DNA from: Rhodoferax sp.
GTDB lineage: Bacteria > Pseudomonadota > Gammaproteobacteria > Burkholderiales > Burkholderiaceae_C
NCBI GenBank assembly: GCA_030683195.1
Contig: JAUXQA010000103.1
Span: forward strand, 1-7,382
DNA: 7,382 nt
Direction: 5' to 3'
Both the position numbers and the translations under genes were made by a program. This document shows positions 1 through 5,343 of the stretch, in pieces. The notes beneath the pieces were generated by a model. The model was not told the origin of the DNA, searched no databases, and saw only the letters and a program-made list of their open reading frames with translations. How positions within the stretch are numbered: the first letter of the stretch is position 1; each line of letters starts with the position of its first letter.

Positions 1-75
1 ACCCCATCGTCTAGAGGCCTAGGACACTACCCTTTCACGGTAGGTACCGGGGTTCGAATCCCCGGGGGGTCGCCA
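1..75 (+). tRNA. tRNA-Glu (anticodon TTC), 5' end cut by one base
   Basis: Cloverleaf elements are visible. The anticodon stem CTACC/GGTAG encloses the loop CTTTCAC, giving anticodon TTC (Glu). The T arm is CGGGG-TTCGAAT-CCCCG, and the discriminator G is followed by an encoded CCA at 73-75. The acceptor 3' strand GGGGGTC needs a 5' partner starting with G, so the first base lies just outside the window. The innermost acceptor pair (A against G) looks mismatched, which is a minor oddity. Confidence 0.95.
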
Positions 76-168
76 GATTCATCTTTGATGAGTAAGGCGC
101 AATTCGGTAGCATGCAGTCCTGAAAAGGAAGGCGACTTGGCTCGAAAGAGTAAGTGTTACAACTATCA

Positions 169-245
169 GGAGTGGTAGTTCAGTTGGTTAGAATACCGGC
201 CTGTCACGCCGGGGGTCGCGGGTTCGAGTCCCGTCCACTCCGCCA
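169..245 (+). tRNA. tRNA-Asp (anticodon GTC)
   Basis: This is a complete 77-nt tRNA. The acceptor stem GGAGTGG pairs with CCACTCC, and the 3' CCA is encoded at 243-245. The anticodon loop CTGTCAC gives GTC (Asp). The T arm is GCGGG-TTCGAGT-CCCGT. It lies 93 bases after tRNA-Glu on the same strand, and the two are probably co-transcribed. No other RNA gene is seen in the spacer 76-168. Confidence 0.97.
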
Positions 246-251
246 AAAAAG

Positions 252-285
252 AAACCCCAAGCAGCTTGTCTGTTTGGGGTTTTCC
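252..285 (+). terminator. Rho-independent terminator of the tRNA transcript
   Basis: The stem AAACCCCAA (252-260) pairs with TTGGGGTTT (274-282) across a 13-base loop, followed by a short T-rich tail. It starts 7 bases after the end of tRNA-Asp and so closes the Glu-Asp tRNA unit. Confidence 0.85.
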
Positions 286-501
286 TAATTTCGGCTTTGA
301 TTTTCACTCTATTTGTAAATAGGTTTCGTCATTTGCGCCTGATGGCCTGCCCTGCGATACACGAACTCTTCAAGTCTCATCTTTTTCGGACCTTCTGTTG
401 TCGTCACCGTTGACCACTATCAAAATTCATTTTTGGATTCGGCATAGCCTCAGAGACTGAACTGAACAGATAGAAGTTGATTTTCACAGGAGACAACTGT
501 T

Positions 502-831
502 ATGACAACGCCCAAAAAAACGACGGACCTTGTAGCGGAGGAGCCAAAATTTGCAGACGAAGATCTTTTTGCAGAAGACAGACTCCAGCAAATTTTGATT
601 CGGCCAGACGGTTACTACTGGCAAGCTCCTGAGGGCAACCAGGAATTTGGCCCGTTTGAAACTGTGGAGTTGGCCCAAGCCGACATGGCGTCTGGCTACG
701 AGGAGGCAGAGCCCTTGGTCGGCGAGACCTTGCAGGAAGCCGAAGACGAAATTGGAATTGCTGACTGGATTGACCCTGAAACGGGGCAGCCCGCTGAAGG
801 CCAGTCACGGCCGCATCTGGAAGCCGAGTAA
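502..831 (+). CDS. Small acidic hypothetical protein (109 aa)
   Basis: I do not recognise a named family. The start ATG is preceded by AGGAGA (488-493) at good spacing, which supports it as the translation start. The protein has no signal peptide, membrane segment or cysteine and is strongly acidic, with many Asp/Glu residues (for example FADEDLFAEDR and LQEAEDEIGIADW). A compact central part, about residues 34-62, contains RPDGYYWQ and NQEFGPFETVELAQADM. It looks like the ordered core, flanked by acidic and probably flexible tails. It is likely cytoplasmic. It runs convergently into the minus-strand cluster with a 33-base gap and probably belongs to the chromosomal backbone beside the tRNAs, not to the secretion cluster. 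Function unknown. Confidence 0.8.
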   Translation: MTTPKKTTDLVAEEPKFADEDLFAEDRLQQILIRPDGYYWQAPEGNQEFGPFETVELAQADMASGYEEAEPLVGETLQEAEDEIGIADWIDPETGQPAEGQSRPHLEAE

Positions 832-864
832 GCCAGCGCTGCTTGCCGCGCCATCCGGCTTAAT

Positions 865-1380
865 TCAAAGACCCCGAACCGAGCGCAGAAGTGAGTCCGT
901 CAATACGCCTTGGGTGTTAATGGACTTCAAAAGTCCAAGGCTGTTGACGCCTGTGTTGATGACCGTCAGCGTTTGTATTTGCTGGTCGTTGAGACTGTTT
1001 TGAATGACTGTGCCCCCATTCAGGCCCGTCACTATGCCTGGGTTGATGAAATTGCCACTGCCGGCTTGAACCAGTCCGGTTTCTCCCAAAGCTGCATTGA
1101 CAAGTCGAGCTTGATCCGGGTTGATGCGCGTGATGTCGGGCAAATCAAAATTGGTTCGGCTGACCAGATCACCATTGATGGTGACAGTGCGAATGATGCC
1201 AAACGAGACGTTGAGTCCAGTATCCAGATTGAATCCGCCGCGTACCTTGTCCAACTGTTCGTTGTTGGCAGGTATCCATTTTGTGGGTTGAAAGGCCACT
1301 CTTTCCGCCGCCTGCAGCCCTGTGTGGCCCAACGACATCAGCAGGCAGAACGCGAAAAGTGGTGCGCAGGCTTGATTCAT
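865..1380 (-). CDS. Secreted protein with signal peptide and double-glycine processing motif (171 aa)
   Basis: This is the last gene of the minus-strand cluster, starting 13 bases after the C39 peptidase stop. Residues 1-24 form a Sec signal peptide (hydrophobic LFAFCLLMSLG, likely cleavage LQA|AERV). Residues 43-50 are LDKVRGGF, with Leu at -7, Val at -4 and Gly-Gly at -2/-1, the pattern recognised by C39 double-glycine peptidases. Cleavage after Gly49 would leave a mature chain of 122 residues. That part is rich in Asn, Gly, Thr, Ile and Val with alternating hydrophobic residues (IIRTVTINGDLV, IQTLTVINTGVNS), suggesting beta structure. Residues 135-157 loosely match the C-terminal motif of the two other secreted proteins. 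The chain ends LRSVRGL, a partial echo of the processing motif. There is no strong Shine-Dalgarno, so translation may be coupled to the upstream gene. Inferred role: minor fibre subunit, nucleator or accessory factor, comparable in position to small Fap proteins. Confidence 0.8.
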   Translation of the reverse strand: MNQACAPLFAFCLLMSLGHTGLQAAERVAFQPTKWIPANNEQLDKVRGGFNLDTGLNVSFGIIRTVTINGDLVSRTNFDLPDITRINPDQARLVNAALGETGLVQAGSGNFINPGIVTGLNGGTVIQNSLNDQQIQTLTVINTGVNSLGLLKSINTQGVLTDSLLRSVRGL

Positions 1381-1393
1381 GGCGTCTTCGTCT

Positions 1394-2080
1394 TTAAAAG
1401 TCGCCAGGCCCTAGCTTGGTCAAGGTAGTGCTTGCCAAACTACCCAAGCCGACAGTCGTGCCCAGCGGGCCGCGGGGCGCTACCCCCCAATCGGCTTGTG
1501 TGTTGAACCTGGCCTGGTCTTGCTGGTTATGAATAACAAAGAGAAGTTTGTTGACCCACAAACTTTCAAATCGAGTGCGGGAAATCGCCCGGGTTCCGCT
1601 GGAAGGGTCTCCCAGCAGAATACGTCCATCCCGCATTCCTTTAATTACTACAAAATGTTGATAGCTCTTTTCAGATATCAGGACGACGGCCGGAAGGCCA
1701 GATTCGAGCAATTTGCTGAGGGGGAGCTCAAAGGCGTCGCCTTGAAAATTATGCGCGTTCAAGTAATTCTTCATATCCAGTAATGAAAAACCTTCCTTAC
1801 GGATTCTCTCCTGGTCGCCCCGGGTGAACATCTCTTCAAATACTTTTTGCTCACTGACCGGATAGCCGTAATGGTGGGTAAGGAGCGTTGCCAGCGCAGC
1901 AGAGCCGCAACTGAAGTCGAACTGCTGACGAATCGTCGCCTGAAATTTGGCCTCCTTCAGGCTGGTGACCTTCATGACATACCTTGCGTCGCTCAGGCCC
2001 GCGAATTCCAGCGTCGCCGCACCAGCATTAAGAGATGCAATGGCCGCCATTGCCAGCATCTTGAAATTGATAGCTCGCAT
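1394..2080 (-). CDS. Exported C39-family cysteine peptidase (FapD-like)
   Basis: 228 aa. Residues 1-21 form a signal peptide (MRAINFKMLAMAAIASLNAGA), placing the enzyme in the periplasm. The C39 fold is clear: RQQFDFSCGSAALATLL carries the nucleophile Cys58 with the preceding Gln of the oxyanion hole, YQHFVVIKG carries His142, and ILLGDPSSGT carries Asp158. This gives a complete Cys-His-Asp set. Bacteriocin-type C39 domains are fused to ABC transporters and act in the cytoplasm. This one is free-standing and exported, as in FapD of the Pseudomonas functional amyloid operon. Both neighbouring small secreted proteins carry a double-glycine motif, so they are the obvious substrates. The ATG lies 3 bases after the stop of the 133-aa gene with only a weak ribosome site (AAGTAAG), which suggests translational coupling. 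The last 40 or so residues form a Gly/Thr/Leu-rich tail without a recognised role. Confidence 0.92.
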   Translation of the reverse strand: MRAINFKMLAMAAIASLNAGAATLEFAGLSDARYVMKVTSLKEAKFQATIRQQFDFSCGSAALATLLTHHYGYPVSEQKVFEEMFTRGDQERIRKEGFSLLDMKNYLNAHNFQGDAFELPLSKLLESGLPAVVLISEKSYQHFVVIKGMRDGRILLGDPSSGTRAISRTRFESLWVNKLLFVIHNQQDQARFNTQADWGVAPRGPLGTTVGLGSLASTTLTKLGPGDF

Positions 2081-2083
2081 GGC

Positions 2084-2485
2084 TTACTTAAATTGGACGT
2101 TGACGATGGTTGCGTTCTGGATCAAAACGTTCGAGCCAGAGTTCTGAACAGTCAGGGGAAGCCCCGCCATGTTGGCGAACGAACCGCCTGCAATGTAGTT
2201 GTTGCCCGAAGTGACATTAGTCGCCGAATTGTTGGCAACTGAACCATTCAGCTGCATGTCGTTATTGATGGTGTCAAAGCCACCACGCAAGTTACCCAGT
2301 CGCTGACTGCCCAAAGGCAAGCCAAGCCCTGGAACCGCTGAGCTTGAGGGCTGTGTTGCGGACTGGGCGAGATGTTGTGGTGCCAAAATAATGCCCTGTG
2401 CGGCTGCAGTAAAAACGATTGAAAGGCCAGTCCAAGACAACACCAGCTTCAACGCTGACCTGCCCATGAAAGTAGTGAGTTGCAT
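2084..2485 (-). CDS. Small secreted protein with double-glycine motif and QNSG C-terminus (133 aa)
   Basis: I chose the start MQLTTFMGR because GGGAG lies 7 bases upstream and an ordinary signal peptide follows (residues 1-29, hydrophobic LKLVLSWTGLSIVFTAAA). The open frame extends 20 codons further upstream, but that stretch runs back into an intercistronic hairpin. Residues 63-70 are LGNLRGGF (Leu-7, Leu-4, Gly-Gly), matching the processing site of the 171-aa protein; cleavage after Gly69 would release a 64-residue mature chain. The mature part is rich in Asn, Ser and Gly. Its C-terminus (residues 112-131, LTVQNSGSNVLIQNATIVNV) closely resembles the C-terminal cap of the 803-aa protein. It is adjacent to the peptidase and downstream of the large subunit. 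Likely role: minor subunit or nucleator that joins the fibre through the shared motif. No exact family is recognised. Confidence 0.83.
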   Translation of the reverse strand: MQLTTFMGRSALKLVLSWTGLSIVFTAAAQGIILAPQHLAQSATQPSSSAVPGLGLPLGSQRLGNLRGGFDTINNDMQLNGSVANNSATNVTSGNNYIAGGSFANMAGLPLTVQNSGSNVLIQNATIVNVQFK

Positions 2486-2505
2486 CTTTTTCTCCCTGTT
2501 GAGAA

Positions 2506-2539
2506 GGGGTGCTGCGCGATGGCAAGGACGCAGCACCCC
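2506..2539 (-). other. Perfect 11-bp intercistronic hairpin
   Basis: GGGGTGCTGCG (2506-2516) and CGCAGCACCCC (2529-2539) are perfect inverted copies around a 12-base loop. The hairpin lies in the 64-base gap between the stop of the 803-aa gene and the start of the 133-aa gene. On the minus strand no run of T follows the stem, so it is a poor full terminator. It could instead be a partial terminator or a 3' stabiliser that keeps the large-subunit message in excess over the downstream genes. Confidence 0.75.
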
Positions 2540-2549
2540 ATTCACTCCT

Positions 2550-4961
2550 CTACTTGCTGCCTACAGCCAAGTTGGCCTGGACATTCACGCTTTGTTGAAT
2601 CATCGCAGCCATGCCGCTGTTTTGCGCAGTCACCATGATGCCGGCTGCCGACTGTCCGATGCTGCTCATCGCGTTGTACATGTTGAAGGTACCAGCGTTG
2701 ACATTGACAGCGCCGCCTGTTCCACCGGTACCGCCTGCAGCGTAACCACCGTTGCCAATGGCACCAGTTACTGCACCAGTGGCACCGCCTGAACCGCCGG
2801 TGTTGCTGCCGCCGCCAGCCCCACCGCTGCCGCCACTGCCCGCAGTCGAGTTGCCATTGGACGCACTGCCGGTAGCGGCATCGCCACTGCCAGCTGTTCC
2901 ACCCGTGCCGCCAGCGCCGCCGCCGTTGGAGGCCGTCCCGCTGTTGCCGCTGCCACCGCCTGCAGCGCCGGCGCCACCTGCACCACCCGTGCTGCTTGCG
3001 CTGCCGCCACCACCGCCAGCACCTGCTGTTCCGCTCGTGGCTGAACCACCGTTGCCCGTGTTGCCGCTGGACGTTGCGCCGCTTGCGCCGCCCGTGCCGC
3101 CAGTCGCTACGGAGCCGGTGCCGCCTGCGCCGCCGGATGAGGCACCACCAGCACCTGCCGTGCCGCTGCTGGCGGCTGCGCCTGCGCCACCGGCGCCGCT
3201 GTTGGAGCCTCCGCCAGCGCCGCCAGCTGCGCCACTGGCTGTTGGGCCAGCGCCGCCTGCGCTGGCACCAGCAGCACCGCCGGCACCGCCGGTTCCGCTG
3301 TTGGCTGCACCGCTAGTGGGGTTTGTGCTGGCAGAACTGGTCGCGGCACCACCGCCTGCACCCGCACCACCGCCTGCTCCTGCGCCACCCGCTCCGCTGC
3401 CGGCTGCACCAGCAGTTGAACTGCTGCCGCCGCCGCCGTTGGCATTGCTGGCACCCGCATTGGCGCTGCTGTTGGCGTTGCCGGTTGAGCCACCACCGCC
3501 AGCGCCTGCGGCATTGCCGTCAGCACTGTTGCGGGCATTGGCATTGCCTGCAGCGCCCCCTGGGGCCGCAGCTTTAGCTGTTGTTGTGTCTGGCACACCT
3601 GTTCCACCGTTGGCCTGCCCACCGTTCGCGTTTTGGTTGATGTTTTGGGCTCCGCCAGCGGCAGACACAGCCCCACTGGTCGAGCTTGCGCTACCACCGG
3701 AGGAGTTGGAACCTCCGCCATTGGCGGTCACACCCGAGGCTCCGCCTGCGGCCGCGCCACTGCCAGCGCCTGCGCCACCCTGGCCGCCAGCACCACCGAG
3801 TCCACCCGTAGTAGGTCCCGAGTTGCTAGTGCCATTGGCATTGCCGGTGGTCACACTACCGGTCGAGCCGCCGGCGCCGCCCGATGTATTACCGCCCCCA
3901 CCCGCATTTCCACTGGCGGATGTATTGGTTGCGCCGCCCAAGCCACCTGTCGAGCCGCCGCTGGCACCGCCAGAGCCGCCACTGGCACTGCCGCTGCCGC
4001 CACCTGCACCTGCTGTTGTGGGCCCGCTGTTGCCACCGGCGCCGGAAGCGGTGGTGTTGCTGGTACCCCCTGCGCCACCGGTTGCGCCACCACTGTATCC
4101 GCTGGCGCCGGCTGTCGTGCCGCCGCTGGAGCCGCCACTGGCACCGTTACCGCCCGTTGTGGGACCACCTTGGCCGCCCATGGCACCCTGGCCGCCAAGA
4201 CCACCTTGACCGGTCTGGCTGGTTGCACCGGAGGCGCTGCCGCCGGCACCGCCACCCTGGGCTGAGTTGTAGCCATTGCTGGCGTTTCCACTGGTTGCGT
4301 TGCCGTTGCTGGAGTAGCCGCCCGCTGCGCCGCTGGCGCCAGCGCCACCGGTGGCGCCCGCACCTGCGCCGCCGCTTACATTAGTGGTGCCGCCTGTGCC
4401 TGCGCCACCCGCCCCGCCGTTGCCGGTGCCTCCATTGGATGTGCCGCTGTTAGAAGCCTGGTTACCAATGTTGGAGATGGTGTTTCCGCTGACCGCACCG
4501 GTTTGGGAACTGGTGGCGGTAGCGGACGAAGTGTTGTAAGAATTGTTGGGATTGGCGTAAGCATTTGAGCCATTGTTGGCTGCAGCAGAGCCCGCAGCGC
4601 TGACATTGGCTGCCCCGGTTGAATTGTTGTTGTTGTCCGCAGACTTATTGCTGTCGTTTGTCGAGTTGTTGGTGTTGTTCGTGTTGTTCGTGTTGTCTGT
4701 GTTGGTTTGATAGGCTTGTGAATACTCATTGGCCGTGGGGCCGGAGTTGCCCGTCTGAGTCGAGTTCGCTGTGGCTGTCTGGGTGCCGGTCGCGACAGCT
4801 GCACCGCCACCCGATGCTTCCGCAGTCTTCGCAGTCGTGGTACCCGTGTCCGCACCTGTACCCGTATTCGTGACGTTATTGGTGATGCTTGGATTTGCCA
4901 TCGCCTGACCCGCCATACCAAAAGCCACAGCAATAGCGGTGGCCAGTAGCGTTTTTTTCAT
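2550..4961 (-). CDS. Large secreted Gly/Ala/Ser/Asn/Thr-rich low-complexity protein, probable fibre or matrix subunit (803 aa)
   Basis: The start MKKTLLATA is set by AAGGAG five bases upstream and by the sigma-54 promoter, whose expected transcript start near 5026 excludes the upstream ATG at 5027. Residues 1-22 are a Sec signal peptide (cleavage AMA|NPS). Residues 23-80 are Thr/Ala/Gly-rich, and 84-114 are an Asn/Thr/Ser tract with TNN repeats. About 172-750 form a long GGX polymer (GGAGG, GGSGG, GNGG, GASG) with almost no charged or bulky residues and no cysteine. Residues 751-803 are a distinct cap containing FNMYNAMSSIGQSAAG, then QNSGMAAMIQQSVNVQ. A short block DTGTTTAK...GG (residue 38 on) recurs as DTTTAKAAAPGG at residue 458. 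The composition recalls silk-like, PGRS-like or polyglycine-II proteins. The cap, the context and the dedicated promoter suggest the main subunit of an extracellular fibre, comparable in role to FapC. It is not a recognised Fap sequence. Confidence 0.85.
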   Translation of the reverse strand: MKKTLLATAIAVAFGMAGQAMANPSITNNVTNTGTGADTGTTTAKTAEASGGGAAVATGTQTATANSTQTGNSGPTANEYSQAYQTNTDNTNNTNNTNNSTNDSNKSADNNNNSTGAANVSAAGSAAANNGSNAYANPNNSYNTSSATATSSQTGAVSGNTISNIGNQASNSGTSNGGTGNGGAGGAGTGGTTNVSGGAGAGATGGAGASGAAGGYSSNGNATSGNASNGYNSAQGGGAGGSASGATSQTGQGGLGGQGAMGGQGGPTTGGNGASGGSSGGTTAGASGYSGGATGGAGGTSNTTASGAGGNSGPTTAGAGGGSGSASGGSGGASGGSTGGLGGATNTSASGNAGGGGNTSGGAGGSTGSVTTGNANGTSNSGPTTGGLGGAGGQGGAGAGSGAAAGGASGVTANGGGSNSSGGSASSTSGAVSAAGGAQNINQNANGGQANGGTGVPDTTTAKAAAPGGAAGNANARNSADGNAAGAGGGGSTGNANSSANAGASNANGGGGSSSTAGAAGSGAGGAGAGGGAGAGGGAATSSASTNPTSGAANSGTGGAGGAAGASAGGAGPTASGAAGGAGGGSNSGAGGAGAAASSGTAGAGGASSGGAGGTGSVATGGTGGASGATSSGNTGNGGSATSGTAGAGGGGGSASSTGGAGGAGAAGGGSGNSGTASNGGGAGGTGGTAGSGDAATGSASNGNSTAGSGGSGGAGGGSNTGGSGGATGAVTGAIGNGGYAAGGTGGTGGAVNVNAGTFNMYNAMSSIGQSAAGIMVTAQNSGMAAMIQQSVNVQANLAVGSK
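2712..4448 (-). repeat. GGX-rich low-complexity coding tract
   Basis: About 1.7 kb inside the 803-aa gene is dominated by GCC/GCC-like codon words (GCCGCC, CCACCG, CCAGCG on the + strand) encoding degenerate Gly-Gly-Ala, Gly-Gly-Ser and Gly-Gly-Thr units. Units vary in length and codon, so this is an old, degenerate repeat and not a recent clean tandem expansion. It creates long spurious Pro-rich open frames on the opposite strand. Confidence 0.8.
4664..4699 (-). repeat. Four 9-bp tandem units encoding Asn-Asn-Thr
   Basis: The + strand reads AGTTGTTGG, TGTTGTTCG, TGTTGTTCG, TGTTGTCTG. The two central units are identical, and the unit length keeps the frame. They encode the TNN repeats near residues 88-99 of the large secreted protein. 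Copy-number change would lengthen or shorten the Asn/Thr tract without a frameshift. Confidence 0.75.
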
Positions 4962-5004
4962 ATTAACTCCTTTGGAAAATACTGACTGAAATTTGCATGG
5001 CTCA

Positions 5005-5019
5005 GCGTATGAAGTACGC
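5005..5019 (-). other. Small hairpin in the 5' leader
   Basis: GCGTA-TGAAG-TACGC is a perfect 5-bp stem with a 5-base loop. It lies about 7-22 bases after the expected sigma-54 transcript start (near 5026) and well before the ribosome site. A 5' hairpin of this kind can protect a message from decay. The effect here is inferred. Confidence 0.5.
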
Positions 5020-5036
5020 CAATCCACAACCCAATT

Positions 5037-5052
5037 TGCAAATTCAGTGCCA
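5037..5052 (-). promoter_or_regulatory. Sigma-54 (-24/-12) promoter
   Basis: The minus strand reads TGGCACTGAATTTGCA, matching the consensus TGGCAC-N5-TTGCA at every defined base with the correct GG-N10-GC spacing. The predicted start near 5026 gives a 65-base leader before the ATG at 4961. The -12 element sits at the centre of a 12-bp palindrome AATTTGCAAATT (5033-5044). The adjacent gene encodes a sigma-54 enhancer-binding protein, the natural activator. Confidence 0.92.
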
Positions 5053-5169
5053 GCGCATGAGGAGTGCCTCTAAGTCTTTGATATCAATAAAGAAAATCAT
5101 ATTTTTGTCAAGAATCAAGTATGGTTTTTTGTCGATGTGAGCCTGTCTTTTCAAGCTGGGCGATCTGAC

Positions 5170-5187
5170 TGTCACAGGTTTGTGACA
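5170..5187. promoter_or_regulatory. Perfect dyad TGTCACA-N4-TGTGACA, candidate enhancer site
   Basis: Two 7-bp arms in perfect inverted symmetry lie about 120-135 bases upstream of the -24 element, a normal enhancer distance for a Fis-type sigma-54 activator. No T-run follows on either strand, so it does not look like a terminator. Confidence 0.65.
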
Positions 5188-5215
5188 ATGAGCTTTCTCC
5201 TACGCACTCCCCCCG

Positions 5216-5231
5216 ATTGAGAAATCTCAAT
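5216..5231. promoter_or_regulatory. Second dyad ATTGAG-N4-CTCAAT
   Basis: Perfect 6-bp arms are separated by AAAT, about 165-180 bases upstream of the sigma-54 promoter. The half-site differs from the 5170 dyad, so it may bind another regulator or be chance in a fairly A/T-rich stretch. Confidence 0.4.
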
Positions 5232-5302
5232 TTGTCTGAAATTTCGCTTTTAAATTCAAGGGCATAAGCGTCCGACTGTGTCGCTTGCCGGGGTGGATCA
5301 AC

Positions 5303-5320
5303 TGTCACACACCTGATGCA
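5303..5320. promoter_or_regulatory. Imperfect copy of the TGTCACA dyad
   Basis: TGTCACA-CACC-TGATGCA repeats the left arm of the 5170 dyad exactly, with the same 4-base spacing and a degenerate right arm. Two similarly spaced copies upstream of one sigma-54 promoter favour a paired activator-binding site. It lies just downstream of the regulator stop codon. Confidence 0.4.
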
Positions 5321-5343
5321 ACTGGCCGGGCTGGTGCGAACAG

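Larger units (their letters stand above)
4962..5343. promoter_or_regulatory. 382-base control region of the large-subunit gene
   Basis: No convincing gene lies here. Reading toward the large gene, it holds upstream dyads (5303-5320 imperfect, 5216-5231, 5170-5187). Next comes an A/T-rich stretch of about 5070-5130 with AATCAA and TATCAA words that only half match the IHF consensus, then the sigma-54 promoter and a 65-base leader. This is the expected order for a sigma-54 promoter: enhancer sites, bendable DNA, -24/-12. No clear terminator for the regulator gene was found. Confidence 0.7.

Noticed and set aside
169..245. tRNA-Asp as an integration site for a mobile island carrying the cluster
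   Set aside because: No integrase, no direct repeat of the tRNA 3' end and no insertion-sequence ends are visible in the window.
309..322. Inverted repeat CTATTT-GT-AAATAG upstream of the 109-aa gene
   Set aside because: It is short and A/T-rich, with no supporting promoter boxes at proper spacing. It could be chance. The rest of 286-501 shows only the ribosome site of the 109-aa gene.
2752..4209. 485-aa Pro-rich open frame on the + strand, plus other long frames opposite or inside the Gly-rich gene
   Set aside because: They are mirror images of the GGX codons, lack a ribosome site and signal peptide, and read as low-complexity Pro/Ala/Val or Arg/His/Trp strings. The minus-strand frame has a signal peptide, ribosome site, promoter and non-repetitive cap.
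2712..4448. CRISPR-like or satellite repeat array
   Set aside because: The repeated words are short, irregular and in frame with Gly-rich codons, with no spacer-repeat periodicity.
4962..5027. Extended 825-aa start of the large protein
   Set aside because: The ATG at 5027 lies at or before the expected sigma-54 transcript start and has no ribosome site. The internal ATG at 4961 has AAGGAG and a standard signal peptide.
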